Shown piece by piece: positions 1 through 9,874 of a DNA stretch of 64,000 nt. A program made the translations under genes and the position numbers. The DNA is from Parietichytrium sp. I65-24A (lineage: Eukaryota > Sar > Bigyra > Thraustochytrida > Thraustochytriidae). The stretch is from positions 1 to 64,000 of the forward strand of contig BLSF01000092.1 in assembly GCA_012862575.1 (NCBI GenBank), read 5' to 3'. The stretch's first letter is position 1, and each line of letters starts with the position of its first letter. The notes below the pieces were generated by a model that was not told the origin of the DNA, did not search any database, and was given only the letters and a program-made list of their open reading frames with translations.

Positions 1-368
1 CCTTTTTCTTTCAAATGAACTGTTTTAAGGTGTACGCGAAGAACTGCAGCGTACCCAAACGCTTTGCCACACTCACCGCACTCATAATTCCTTAATTTGA
101 GATGAACTGTTTTAATGTGCATGCGAAGAGTTCCAGCTTCTCCAAACGCTTTGCCACACTCGCTACACTCATGATCCTTTTCCTTCAGGTGAACTGTTTT
201 CAGGTGTGTGCGAAGATGTTTAGCCCGTCCAAACGCTTTGCCACATTCGCCGCACTCATGCTCCTTTTGCTTTTCTTTCAAATGAACTGCTTTGACATTT
301 CTCTGAAGAGGGCGACCTTCTCCGAGAGTTCGCCCCGACTCGTCGCGCTCCACCCCGCTGTCGCCCAT
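1..368 (-). CDS. C2H2 zinc-finger protein, 3' end cut by window edge
   Basis: The minus strand is open from an ATG at 368-366 to base 1 (122 residues, no stop), so the gene continues beyond the window. After about 25 residues of lead-in it carries at least three C2H2 fingers of the form C-x2-C-x12-H-x4-H, each with CGECGKAFG or a close variant, joined by a linker like LKTVHLKEKDHE. This is the classical nucleic-acid-binding finger type, so a DNA-binding regulator is the likely role; target unknown. The region near the start closely matches the plus-strand copy at 1264-1470, so the two form an inverted duplication. Confidence is high for the finger domain and moderate for gene status, because the downstream part is not visible. 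Confidence 0.8.
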   Translation of the reverse strand, partial: MGDSGVERDESGRTLGEGRPLQRNVKAVHLKEKQKEHECGECGKAFGRAKHLRTHLKTVHLKEKDHECSECGKAFGEAGTLRMHIKTVHLKLRNYECGECGKAFGYAAVLRVHLKTVHLKEK

Positions 369-1263
369 CGTCTTCCAGTCCTTCACTCTTTCCTTCTTTA
401 CCTCCTTCCGCCCACTATTCCACTGTCTTCAAATGTCTTCAACCAACTAATCTGCCACTGCAAGCTCAAGCTCACTCCGCACGCGAGCAGTCTCTTGATG
501 TCTCTTGTCTCTCTTGGCCACCAAGCTAGTCTCTAGCTACCTAGACTAGACTCTGTCTGTGATGATGTGATGATGGTCTGATGAGTCTGATTGTCTCTGT
601 GTGCAAGTGGAAGATAGTCGAAGTGATAGAGAGAATAGAGAGCAGCGGTGGGTCGGTTGACTATGGTTGACTCACAGTTGCGGACATCAAACACGGACCA
701 TGTCTGATGGTGCACTCTAATGCAAGACACAGTGTGGGGTCGGGGAGGAGCAGCGCGAAGCGCTGGATGGGTTTTCACTATACACGAGTAGGAGTATATT
801 AGAGTTTGAGTCATTGTCCGAACCAAAGCTCCAAGTCCGACTCATCCTCACCGTTGAACGGACACTTGGTTCGAAACCGCCGAATTTCTAAGCTCTCCAC
901 TTGCGCAGCTCTGCGACTACTCACCCGCGCGTCCTCTGCCGCACCTCATTTGAAAGCTTGAAAAAAGTTCTCAAAAAATCATTCCATCAAAAATACACTA
1001 TGTCTGGTAAAAAGACGCTCAAATTTGATGATGGGTTTCGTTTGGTGTCCGCCACTGTCAGTGCAATGGTTGACTGTGGTAGGAGCTGAGAAGAAGTTCA
1101 ACAAGTGAAGCGGAAGAGGATTGGAAATGAAATTGGAAGAGGAGAATAAGAAGACAGTGAGTGAGTTGCTGGCTGTGGGTAGCGGTAACCCGGCGGAAAA
1201 AGTGCATGGTGTTGCGCACAGTTGGACTGGGGCAGTGGTGTAGTGGAGCTGTAGGAAGAGAGG
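369..1263. other. Spacer between inverted zinc-finger copies
   Basis: No coding region is supported. Parts of the two 5' flanks resemble each other in inverted orientation: around 675-695 (read on minus) and 1040-1062 (read on plus) both contain GTTTGRTGTCCGC followed by a near match. The duplication therefore extends upstream of the start codons, with insertions or deletions. The symmetry centre lies roughly at 850-870. Confidence 0.5.
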
Positions 1264-1470
1264 ATGGGTGGTAGCGGTGTGGAGCGCGACGAGTCAGGGA
1301 GAACTCTCGGAGAAGGTCGCTCTCTTCAGAGAAATGTCAAAGCAGTTCGTCTGAAAGAAAAGCAACATGAGTGCGGCGAATGTGGCAAAGCGTTTGGACA
1401 AGCTGGGAATCTTCGGGTGCACATCAAAACAGTTCATTTGAAAGAAAAAGATTATGAGTGCGGCGAGTGN
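1264..1470 (+). CDS. C2H2 zinc-finger protein copy, truncated at an assembly N
   Basis: The ATG at 1264 opens a frame nearly identical to the minus-strand copy at 1-368: the same lead-in (GVERDESGRTLGEG), one complete C2H2 finger (CGECGKAFGQAGNLRVH then H-x4-H spacing), and the beginning of a second finger (YECGE). The pattern stops at the single undetermined base at 1470. Sequence after the N is not finger-like, although the frame stays open to 1659. I read this as a contig join or unresolved gap that cuts the gene, not as the natural end of the protein. It could also be a truncated pseudogene copy. Confidence 0.6.
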
Positions 1471-2321
1471 TCGAGTACGATGCAACTAAACGAAAAATCA
1501 GAAGGACATCAGCGCAGTTTTGCTGAGAGGGTGTCCCATTGGAGCAGATTTTATGTACTGGCAAAAATGCAGAATTCAGCATATCCAAGTGGTTATCCAT
1601 TTTACCATTTGCAAACCTCAAAATCTTCATCGACAATGCACATCAACTCTCCGATCTGATCGATCTGAGCTGATCTAAACTGAGCTGAACTGATCTAAAC
1701 TGAAGTTAACTAGATGGCAAGATAGATACCAAAGCGTCCCGCGTTTAAACCTCGACCCCAATTTTCACAATTCCGGTATAAATCCAATATCCAGCGATGT
1801 AGGCGAATGGCTGACTCGATACCCCGAATCATCAACGACCTTTCTTCCGCTATTCAAGTGGAACTTCAATGTGCTCAAGGACCGGGCAGGAAATTTACCG
1901 TTTTAAGGTCAATGCGATTCTTACTTCCTTGGTTGAAAATTATGACTTCGGAATGATGCTTCGTATCCCTGAGAGATGCTGACTTCTTTCCAAATCTTGA
2001 GATTACATGTCAGCATTCGTACATGGCGTGAATAAGGCATTACTATTGTGGTATTCTTGGGTGTTCAGTTGTCTCTATTGCTAAGTGCTCGCTCTTCGTA
2101 GGAACTGCAAGCTTCGAGTCGGTCTGTTATGAATGAGAGATCTGTTTTTTGCCGTCAGAATAATCCCGCTCAAAGAAATAAGTGCTTTTAGTTTTTGCGT
2201 TAGTGACTGAGATGGATTTAAAAAATGAATAAATAATTAGGGAGAGGGTACCAACGTTGCAGCGGGTTTGTTCTATGGTATATGTGGTTTGCGGCATGGA
2301 AAACGTACCTGAGCGATCGCG
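1471..2321. other. Non-coding stretch after the N
   Basis: No convincing gene. At 1655-1710 there is a degenerate tandem of CTGATCTAAACTGAG-like units. A 49-residue ATG ORF sits at 1807-1956 but has no recognisable feature. The 3' untranslated region of the minus-strand gene at 2322-3239 lies at the right end; just beyond that gene's stop the minus strand contains CAG/GTACG, a donor-like sequence. Confidence 0.4.
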
Positions 2322-3239
2322 TCAGAAGGCAAAGGCGAACTGAACGTCACCCGCGCAAGCCGACGCAACTCGATCCCAGTACTGGTCGCACTGTTTGGAG
2401 GTATCGTCAAGCATGGAGGTAGTCAAGCGAATGCTGCTTAAATCCCCGCTTTGGACTTGGGAAAAGATGTCCTGACTTTGGAGCAGTTCAACCGCGACTG
2501 CAACGGAACGCGCGTACAGAACACTGAAGCGCTCTTCATCGTGCTCTGCGGAATCTTCGCACAACGCGGAAATTTCTCCTTCGAGCAGCTCGCTCAAGTC
2601 AGAGAGCTCCCCTTCCGAACTAGGCTGACGCGCCAAGCTGTTCGCCAGGTGCATTGCAGCAGAAAGACCTTCTTTGCCAGCCCTCGTTTGCTTGGCGCGA
2701 TCGTGCTTTACAGCTACGAGGCGTGATTCCAAGTTGTCGAAAGGGTCAAGTGGTCTAGCGTCCTCCACCTCAGCATCCAGACTTAATGGGACCTTGATCG
2801 CCTGTGGTGATTTCCCAGGAGAGGACGAATGCTTGGCCCTTGGACTCTTCCAGCTCCGGCTCATGGACACCGTGGAGTCGTTTGGGTCAGTCTCGCTGGA
2901 AACCTCGACATACAGCTTTGCCAATTCTCGTTTGTGCGTGATATATAAGTTCTCGCCGACGTCTCCCTCAATCTTACCCAAGCACTTTGCCTTTGAGCGA
3001 TGTTTCGAGTGATGCTGATGATGCCGATGACTTTGATGATGATGACCGGTTCGGCCGTGATGGTTGGCAACTTCTTCCAGCTCCAGCAACGCTTCCTCAC
3101 CTTTGACTCCTTCGTCTCCAATCACCTGTTCTTGCGCGAACTTGAACGCTATGCCTTCCGTCAAATTCAGCTGTTCAGCGATGTCCGCATCCTCTTCAAG
3201 GCTCCCATCGCGCAGCCCGTCCTTGCTTTCGCTCTGCAT
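2322..3239 (-). CDS. Hypothetical His-rich acidic protein
   Basis: 305 residues from the first in-frame ATG (3239-3237); a longer frame to 3290 would start on GTG. Not recognised. Visible features are an acidic N-terminal third, a histidine cluster around residues 60-80 (HHQSHRHHQHHSKH) that could bind metal or simply be low complexity, a Ser/Pro-rich stretch near 125-150, and a C-terminal part of mixed, helix-forming composition. No signal peptide or membrane segment is seen. The frame is long and of ordinary amino-acid composition on one strand only, which supports coding status. No function can be assigned. Confidence 0.55.
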   Translation of the reverse strand: MQSESKDGLRDGSLEEDADIAEQLNLTEGIAFKFAQEQVIGDEGVKGEEALLELEEVANHHGRTGHHHQSHRHHQHHSKHRSKAKCLGKIEGDVGENLYITHKRELAKLYVEVSSETDPNDSTVSMSRSWKSPRAKHSSSPGKSPQAIKVPLSLDAEVEDARPLDPFDNLESRLVAVKHDRAKQTRAGKEGLSAAMHLANSLARQPSSEGELSDLSELLEGEISALCEDSAEHDEERFSVLYARSVAVAVELLQSQDIFSQVQSGDLSSIRLTTSMLDDTSKQCDQYWDRVASACAGDVQFAFAF

Positions 3240-3298
3240 CTCTTTCACTTGACGCAATCTCCCGCAGCTCTGCCTCCAACACTCTCTCACTTTCTCCC

Positions 3299-3332
3299 AA
3301 ACCTAAAACCTAAAACCTAAAACCCAAAACCC
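3299..3332. repeat. Heptamer AAACCTA/AAACCCA tract (telomere-like)
   Basis: About five heptamer units, AAACCTA three times then AAACCCA-type units. The other strand reads as TTTTAGG/TTTTGGG units, resembling telomeric heptamers and octamers such as TTTAGGG or TTTTAGGG but not identical to them. It lies just upstream of the minus-strand gene at 2322-3239. It may be an interstitial telomere-like remnant or an ordinary microsatellite. Confidence 0.6.
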
Positions 3333-4065
3333 AATCTGGGTCAAAACGCGAAACTGTCACTGCACCCGTCCCTCTCTTCCAGTGGCCCTACTCAACGTAT
3401 GTACTTAAGTGTACGTACGTACGTACGTGTGCGTATGTATCTACGTATGTATTCGCTCACCACTGTCCGTGTGTTCTTCCCTCTCTCTCTCTCTCTCTTT
3501 TCCTTACGTTCACATTTCTTTGTTTGCCTCTTTCGTCCCTCTCTTTCGCCCCAAAGATTAGCGAATTTGCGTAGCGGCGGCTAGCACGGCCATCTTCGGA
3601 CATGTCGCGAATGTCATGTCAGGGTTTGCCAGTGTTAGAGTATTCCGTAGCGGTAACAGCACGGGTGCCGTCCTGCACTGGTGTTGCGGAAGAAGTGCTA
3701 GGCTGTTTGGTAGAGGGAGAGGTAACGGTGATGAGTGGCACTGTTTAGGGTGTTTGTACTGTTTGGTGGAAGGAAAGCTTTGCCAAGTGAGAAAGTGATC
3801 TTTCTTCGTCTTCTTGGTCATCTTCTTTCGATTGATTGATTGATGGATGATTCATTGTCTTGGTCAAGAAAGATGATCGAGTTTGACAGTTAGATTGCGC
3901 TCAGGAATTGGGATCTTTTATTCTGATTTCTGACCTTGGATTTCTGAGTTATGGTTTGTATGGACTACTTATGCATGGATAGGCCGCGTTTCGGATGCCA
4001 ACTTAGGCGTTCGTCGCCGCCGCTGTCGTCGTCGCCTCTCATGTCCAAAACCATTGACTAATTGT

Positions 4066-4120
4066 ACGATTGATTGATTTCATTTGATTTGATCGATTTG
4101 ATTGATTGATTGATTGATTT
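4066..4120. repeat. ATTG-rich tetranucleotide microsatellite
   Basis: Imperfect run of GATT/ATTG units broken by GATTTCATTTG. A similar short run is at 3832-3847. Noncoding. Confidence 0.7.
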
Positions 4121-4157
4121 CATTGCTTGGCAAGCAGCCTTCACGTTACGCATCTCA

Positions 4158-4179
4158 GATCTCAGGAATTCCTGAGATC
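4158..4179. repeat. 22-bp perfect palindrome
   Basis: Each 11-base arm reads GATCTCAGGAA toward the centre; the dyad is at 4168/4169 around an EcoRI-type GAATTC core. It lies in noncoding DNA between the genes at 2322-3239 and 4983-7139. A dimeric protein-binding site or a cruciform-forming site are possible; nothing in the context decides. Confidence 0.7.
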
Positions 4180-4982
4180 GGTTGAAAGACAGTGTGCGCT
4201 AGCCACGCTACCATAAATCTTAACATTGGTAACAGCAGCTGTGTTCTGCTTCAACGAGTGCTACCCGTTTCTCTATCAGTGCACTATAGATAGCTAGAGC
4301 TAAAATGAGTTTTGTAGGCTTGGGTTATGTTGGGTTAGGTTAGTGGTGGTGTGTGGTTAGCGAGTCCAACCCTGCAACAGAGGCAAGAGCGAGGGACAAG
4401 TAAATGGAGAAGACTTGCATGCGCTGGTTTGTTGTCTTTGGTGCAATGAAATGCAACTTGCAAGTTGCAAGCGCGCAGAATGGGTAATGCTTTGAACGCA
4501 TGCTGTTGAATGTTGAGTTCAGGAGCTTAAAGGTTAGGATGGAGAACGCTGGTCATGCGTTGTTGGTGGAAGCTTGCGAACAAGACTTTGGGCGAAATGG
4601 ATGCAAGCGTTTTTGGCCCTCGATGCCATGGAGAGCCGCGCGAAATTTAGCGGCGGCCACTGCCGGAGTGCCTCTGGCGTTCGAGGTGGTGTTTGGTGGC
4701 CTTTTGGGGATCGGGATGGAGCGCTGGAAGCGGAAAAGATGCCGGGCGGGCTGAGGGCGGTGGTCTGTTCAAAGCGCGCGTGCAAGGACATTTCCTCACA
4801 GTGTCAGAGTATTGCGTAGACGTCGTCTACCTTTGGAGAGGGCACGAACAGATGAGTTTGGGTAGTTTGGGAGGATTGGCAGAGACAGGTACGCGAGTAC
4901 AGAGGATACTGATCTTATTTTTCTTAGAAAGAATTGAAAGGCCAGACGGTATAATATTGAACACAATGCGAACATGATCAGG

Positions 4983-7139
4983 TTACAGGCCGCGGGGAGT
5001 GCTGCGACGCTTCGCGGCCCTGCGTCGCCTGGACGAGAGCTCGTGCCACCTGGGGCGACTGCGCGGCGCCGAGACGACTCTCTTGGTGCCGGCAATCTTC
5101 TCAAGTTCGGCCATCTCTGCGTGCAGCAAGTCGCGGTCGCCTCGCTCAGTTTCGCCAAGCCCAAGGTCAGTAAAATTTAAACCCGCTTCGAGGTCACTTA
5201 TGTCGTCCCACATATCGTCACCATCACAAATTTTCACATACAATTCACGAAGTGATTCATGGCCATTGTCTTTGGCGCACTGCTCCAGAAGCTCCAAAGC
5301 ACTATCCTGATAAAATTCGCGTCCCACTTCGTCCTCTGCTAGTTCCTCGACATTTTTAAGGATGTCTTCGGCAACATCGTCACGGACGTGGAATTTCACA
5401 CTCTTTTGGATAAAAGTTACAATATCATCAAGTTCAACCCTCTCCTGCAATATGCTGCGAATGAGCTGTACTCGAAGAGACGGCTCATCAATTGAGACGT
5501 CTCCAAGCGAGCTGAGATCAAATGCCTCTTCTAGTTCTAAAAAGTCGAGAACTTCCGCAAATCCAGCGGTCCAAAAAGGGTCCGTCAATGAGTACCCCGG
5601 ATGGGTGACAATGTTCGGAAGCGCTTCAAGCATATCCGGGTTGTGATCCATGTGATACGTGTCAATCATATGCCGGCCAGGAATGGAGGGCAAGGTCCCG
5701 TCGATTAGTCGTGACATATGCGCGAGAGCCCACTTCTGCCGCAGAGACTTTGATGTCGTCTGCTCTTCCGCGCTTTCTGAAAAGGTGTCCAAAGTCCCAG
5801 TCCTTTTCAGCTCATTCAGCTCGTCCCTCGAGTAAATGAGGCTGATAAACTTAGAATCCTCAAAATATTCAGAAAACAGCTCCATGTTACTAAAATCCTC
5901 CACGTATAGATCGCCAAAGCTCGTTGCCAGAGAATTCAGGCGCTGGGAAATAAGCAACTCTGATGTAGCAGCAGCGAACCGCGGAAGGGAATAGTCAAAA
6001 GGCGATGTGCTCTTGTCCAGGGCAAACTTTTTGGGAGGAAGCTTTGACCAGTGCACCCCAGGTACAGCAGTAAACCCAAGCGCGATCGTGCTAGTCATGA
6101 AGCACTTGCGCAGGAAATCATGATCGTCTCGAAACCTTTCCTCAATAATCGTGGTGATATCTGTAAGCCTCTGTGAGTCAAAAAAGTTTGGTGTCTCCGA
6201 GGCTGTCTCGCTCAATTTAAAAGATGGTCTCCCAAAGTCCATGAAGGCTAAAAGGAGGTCGTCGTCGGACACAATCTCGTGCTCGCTCGATGAAAAGCAT
6301 TTGGCAGCATATTTTGCGACCAAGTACTTGGAGTCTGACAGACCCCAGTTCTCACTCTGCGTCTTGTAGTATTGTTCCACTTGAAGGTCTGCTGGGCTAC
6401 CATTCCGGGTCTCACTATGCGTGAGTAAAGGCAAGTAGCACTTCAACGCGTTCTCCACATGCGCATTAGCTTGCAACTTTTTGTTCCTTCGCCTACGGTA
6501 GTATGATTGCAAGTGCTCGCATATCAACCTCGTTGACCTCATCACGCGGAGATCCTGATTCGCCAGGATTTGCAAGGCCATACGATCTATGGCGCAAAAA
6601 TATTGGTTCTGGTTTACTAAAATGCCAAGGCGCTCCGCAACCTGCAGGAGCCGAAAGCTATCAGCTGGGTCTGCCTCCTCGATGCACCCGTCAAGCAACT
6701 CATACGTAAGCGCAAAATTCATCTCCATCTTGCGTCCGAGCTTTTCCTGTGTCTGCTCGCAAGCTGCCAAAAGTACAAACCCAGCATCGAATAGTTTTTT
6801 ATCTAAAATGTCTCTCAGCAGCGAATCTCTCTCGTCCTTCATGCCCTGCCACTTGATCAATTCCACCTCGTCTCCCGCGCCTATGCGTTCGTTGCCATCG
6901 CAATTGTTGATTCTACCTCCAAATTTTCCGGACGTGCTCGGCGCAAGCTCCAACTCCCACTTGCATTTCGCGTCAAGCACCCTTCGTATTGTATCTCGAG
7001 AAGATTCCGCACATGAGCTCCCATTGCGCCATTCATCCGAGAGTGGGAACATCCCGGGTGACGAACTCATGTCCCTGAAGCTCGAGGCCGCTCTCCTTCG
7101 AGCGACGTTCAAACCGCGCCGCACGGCAAACACAAACAT
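4983..7139 (-). CDS. Hypothetical protein, probable mitochondrial targeting
   Basis: 718 residues from the first in-frame ATG (7139); the frame continues upstream only to a TTG. The N-terminus (MFVFAVRRGLNVARRRAAS) is rich in Arg, Ala and Val and free of acidic residues over about 25 positions, which fits an amphipathic mitochondrial presequence. The rest is soluble, predominantly helical in composition, with a 140-350 region rich in Leu, Glu and Lys and an acidic stretch before a strongly basic C-terminal tail (RSRPRWHELSSRRRRAAKRR). No domain is recognised. The basic tail could bind nucleic acid, and a role in mitochondrial RNA or ribosome biology is conceivable but is inference only. Coding status is well supported by the length and the single-strand frame. 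Confidence 0.75.
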   Translation of the reverse strand: MFVFAVRRGLNVARRRAASSFRDMSSSPGMFPLSDEWRNGSSCAESSRDTIRRVLDAKCKWELELAPSTSGKFGGRINNCDGNERIGAGDEVELIKWQGMKDERDSLLRDILDKKLFDAGFVLLAACEQTQEKLGRKMEMNFALTYELLDGCIEEADPADSFRLLQVAERLGILVNQNQYFCAIDRMALQILANQDLRVMRSTRLICEHLQSYYRRRRNKKLQANAHVENALKCYLPLLTHSETRNGSPADLQVEQYYKTQSENWGLSDSKYLVAKYAAKCFSSSEHEIVSDDDLLLAFMDFGRPSFKLSETASETPNFFDSQRLTDITTIIEERFRDDHDFLRKCFMTSTIALGFTAVPGVHWSKLPPKKFALDKSTSPFDYSLPRFAAATSELLISQRLNSLATSFGDLYVEDFSNMELFSEYFEDSKFISLIYSRDELNELKRTGTLDTFSESAEEQTTSKSLRQKWALAHMSRLIDGTLPSIPGRHMIDTYHMDHNPDMLEALPNIVTHPGYSLTDPFWTAGFAEVLDFLELEEAFDLSSLGDVSIDEPSLRVQLIRSILQERVELDDIVTFIQKSVKFHVRDDVAEDILKNVEELAEDEVGREFYQDSALELLEQCAKDNGHESLRELYVKICDGDDMWDDISDLEAGLNFTDLGLGETERGDRDLLHAEMAELEKIAGTKRVVSAPRSRPRWHELSSRRRRAAKRRSTPRGL

Positions 7140-8071
7140 CTCTCCGATCTCCCAATTTCTCCACAATCTGCAAACTTCGGTCTGTCTTCAATCAACATAG
7201 ATACCGCGCGAACAACTGTCCCAAAACGCTAAAGTCTCCTCCTTTCACGTACAAAGAAAATAAACCACACTAAATTCCACCTTTCCAGTGCGTCCACGAC
7301 GGAATCTTTTGTGTCTCTTTGTACTTCCCAGCGAGGACACTTCAGTCTAGCGTTCCACTACTATTTAACAGCCTACCATATAATCTAGCGTCTGCAAATT
7401 GCGGCCCGCAGTTGCAAGTGTGCGCGCACGGATGGTGTGCGGCGGCGAGGGCAGTAGCGTTGTATAGTGAATTGAGTAGGAGTTTGGAGACGGACCAAGT
7501 TGGAGGTGGCGAGGGACTAGCGGCGTAAATAGAGAATGGGGTAATGCAGTGCAGAGGACTTGGCGCCGCAGGTTCATGATTCATACTTTATATGCTTTGT
7601 CTGATTGCGTAAAAAGCATTCCGCAAAGTAGCAAAGTTTGGAAACACATTCTCGTTCACAGTTGTCAGGTGATTGTGCAATTCATGGATTACTCTCAGGT
7701 CAATCGCGTGCGATGTCCTAAACCAGGAAAGTGAGCTGAGCAAAAGTCAGAGATTTGGAAGTTCGGAGACAGGAGTAGCAAAGTGCTGTTATATCATGAT
7801 GATCATGATTATTGATGAGGAATGGAGAATGGGAGCTTCTACACTGGAGAGATGAGGAATGCGATCTGGTTCTGTAGTGCGAGAAGTACATTCGGCAACC
7901 CTCTTTGTTGAGGGACTTAACTGCCCAGGTGCGAGCAAAGAGTGAGCAAATGTTTTCGCGTATTGGTCCGCGATTTTGACACGGTATGAAAACGCACCAA
8001 AGCGCGGAGAAGGAGACGAGGGCGCGCTGGTTCAAATTGAGACTCGCGAGCCGGGGACCATCCGGTGTGGT
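7140..8071. other. Intergenic region, nothing recognised
   Basis: Upstream region of the gene at 4983-7139 and downstream region of the spliced gene ending at 8072. Short frames on both strands at 7319-8035 lack any supporting feature. Confidence 0.4.
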
Positions 8072-8703
8072 TCATAGATCGGTGGGCGCGACAAGAGCCG
8101 CTTCAATCACCAACTCTCCCAAGTCTTCCTGCAGAGCATAGACTTCCAAGGGTTTAAACGAGCTTGCGGCCCTTCCCCATTCCCAACTCCGAATAAACGC
8201 CAGCATCTTCATGAAAAGACGTGCATTTGTCTCCAATTGCGCAGCCACCTTTTCGCCACTCACTCTGACGGCTAGAAAATTCACTCCGAAGGAGTATGAA
8301 TATACACCTTGAGTCCGAGCCACATTATGTACGAGAGAATCAGGCCGGCTGGCACAGACGCCGGCACAAAGACCAACAAAAACACCAATCCTCGTTCCTC
8401 AAAACTCGCTTCGAGCTCTTCTGCAGTCTTAGTCCCCAACGCCCTCGCAAACCCGCCAATGTACCTGCACAATCAATCACAATCACAAGTCATCTATCAG
8501 TGCCCAGCTCAATCGCAACAAAGCTGCTCACTCTCTCCATCACATTTGAAGCCAAACTTTCTCACCTAGAGCTGTGAAGCGGGACAGCACGTTGCAGTGC
8601 TCTGCACTTCTCTTCTCGTTAGTCTCCAACAGAGCCAAACTTACACTGCCAGAAACGCCGCAGAGCAAGCAACCAAAGCAACGGCTTTCACTTTAAGATG
8701 CAT
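8072..8703 (-). CDS. Small two-TM membrane protein, four exons (predicted splicing)
   Basis: Predicted on the minus strand as exons 8703-8645, 8601-8566, 8464-8306 and 8264-8072 (447 nt, 148 residues). Introns are 43, 101 and 41 nt: donors GTAAGT, GTGAGA and GTATAT; acceptors GTGCAG, GTGCAG and GTCAG; a CTAAC branch site lies in the first. All junction phases fit. The protein has an N-terminal hydrophobic segment (about residues 7-25, VALVACSAAFLAVAL), a short loop, and a second membrane segment (about 57-82, LVFLLVFVPASVPAGLI), then a soluble helical C-terminal half. If the last 41-nt intron is retained, translation ends at 8281 with a 92-residue protein. Not recognised as a known family. 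The first two junctions are convincing; the very short introns need cDNA support. Confidence 0.45.
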
Positions 8704-9137
8704 TTGGTACTCGCGGACCTAATTCCGTCCCTACTACTCGTGCGTCCTCGCTCTTCTTCGACTATCCACGTGCAACGAAACTCACACGAGATTTTCTCCT
8801 CGGTTTCTACATTCTTATGGTAGCCATGCACTGCTTATCAATGGTGTACTGAATCATATATGTATGCTGGTTGCTCGTGTGGAAGCCTTATATATTTTTG
8901 TCACCACTATTTTATATATTTTTGATTGATTTTAAAAAAGAAGGAAGGCATTGTGCCGATTGTGTCGATTGCGTCGAAGAAGAGAACATAAGCATTCATT
9001 TCATTTGCCTTCGTGCTGTGATATGTATGGTTGGTAGAATAGGTAGAATCCGCGTCTTTTCTTGTCATTCTTGTTGCGCAGCGAGCGGTGGAGGATTGGT
9101 GCAAAGAGCACGTATTGATACGGAGCGCCTGAGTGCC

Positions 9138-9713
9138 CTAGAGCGGGTTGCGACGGACTTCCTCTTTCACGCGTTGGATGTATGCCTCGCGGTCCTTTGT
9201 GAATAATGTGAATGGCTCCGCTTGAGCAGGGCTGTTAGGGTTTGGATTATCCAAAAGGTCTTGAATACCAAGCAAAATACTTTTAAGCGTCACTGTCGGG
9301 TTCCAATCTTCCTCTGCGTTGAGGATAGACAGGCACACGGTTCCACTGGGGTACACGCTGCACCACGAACAAATGAAGCAAATGAAAAAAGAGGAGAACG
9401 AAGTCACGTTAAATATCTGGCAGCTCGAAAACCTATGAAAGAATTTGCAAGCAACTTACTTTGGATGAAAGAGGCAAGGAACAAACTGCACCTTTGGCGG
9501 AGAGGACGGGAAGTCTTCCGGGTAGATGAATCGCAGATGGAACAGCCCGCCCTCCCATATTGTCTTCGCTTTGCCCGGGATTCCAGCGTCCCACCGCATC
9601 AGATTCGTCGACCCATCCTCATTTCTCGCTGGCCGAGCATAAAATCCCGCAGGATGGTCCTTCCTCCACTGCTTTCTCTCTTCGGCGAGACGCTTTCTCG
9701 CTATATCGCCCAT
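9138..9713 (-). CDS. UBC9: SUMO-conjugating enzyme E2 (UBC9/UBE2I)
   Basis: Exons 9713-9460 and 9357-9138, with a 102-nt intron (GTAAGT...TGCAG), give 157 residues, the usual UBC9 length. The intron splits an Asn codon inside the conserved FHPNVYPSG motif. The protein starts [19 protein letters not shown], matches the E2 fold throughout ([22 protein letters not shown]), and has the catalytic Cys93 in SGTVCLS. The WEGG and YPSGTVCLS stretches are typical of UBC9 rather than of ubiquitin E2s. It accepts SUMO from the E1 SAE1/SAE2 and transfers it to target lysines, mainly in the nucleus. The ATG was chosen because it gives the canonical N-terminus; the frame upstream reaches only a non-ATG start. 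An 18-bp palindrome lies 160 nt upstream. Confidence 0.95.
9358..9459 (-). other. Intron of UBC9
   Basis: 102 nt, donor GTAAGT, acceptor GGTGCAG preceded by a T-rich tract. Phase is confirmed by reconstruction of the invariant FHPNVYPSG motif. Confidence 0.93.
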
Positions 9714-9815
9714 CTTCTTCCCGTTCTCTTTCCCAACAAACAAACAAACCAACTAACAAAACCAACAAACACCTTTCTTTTTCAAACGAAAACTTCAACT
9801 TGCGATGACCCAAAC

Positions 9816-9848
9816 TTTTCTTTCTTTCTTTCTTTCTTTCTTTCTTTC
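9816..9848. repeat. CTTT microsatellite
   Basis: About eight consecutive CTTT units, about 100 nt upstream of the UBC9 start codon on the opposite strand (reads AAAG in UBC9 orientation). Confidence 0.85.
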
Positions 9849-9874
9849 GTCCCTTCCAACAACAACAACAAACT

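Larger units (their letters stand above)
3240..4982. other. Long intergenic region without a supported gene
   Basis: Contains the AAACCTA heptamers, an ACGT tetranucleotide run at about 3411-3429, ATTGATTG-type runs at 3832-3847 and 4066-4120, and a 22-bp perfect palindrome at 4158-4179. Several 60-95-residue frames exist around 4500-4980 on both strands, but they overlap each other and carry no domain or targeting feature, so none is called. Confidence 0.4.

Noticed and set aside
102-536. 144-codon plus-strand frame at the left edge
   Set aside because: It is the antisense of the zinc-finger gene running off the left edge; the finger cysteines and histidines are on the minus strand.
868-878. 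GGTTCGAAACC, a tRNA B-box-like word
   Set aside because: The flanking bases do not form a T-arm stem, and no A box, anticodon arm or acceptor stem is found at the right distances.
1807-1956. 49-codon ORF (MADSIPRIIND...) after the N
   Set aside because: Short and isolated, without a recognised feature; it may be a fragment of a gene broken by the assembly gap, but nothing supports it further.
4500-4977. Overlapping 79-94-codon frames on both strands
   Set aside because: Mutually overlapping with no domain, targeting signal or splice arrangement; likely chance frames in a GC-richer patch.
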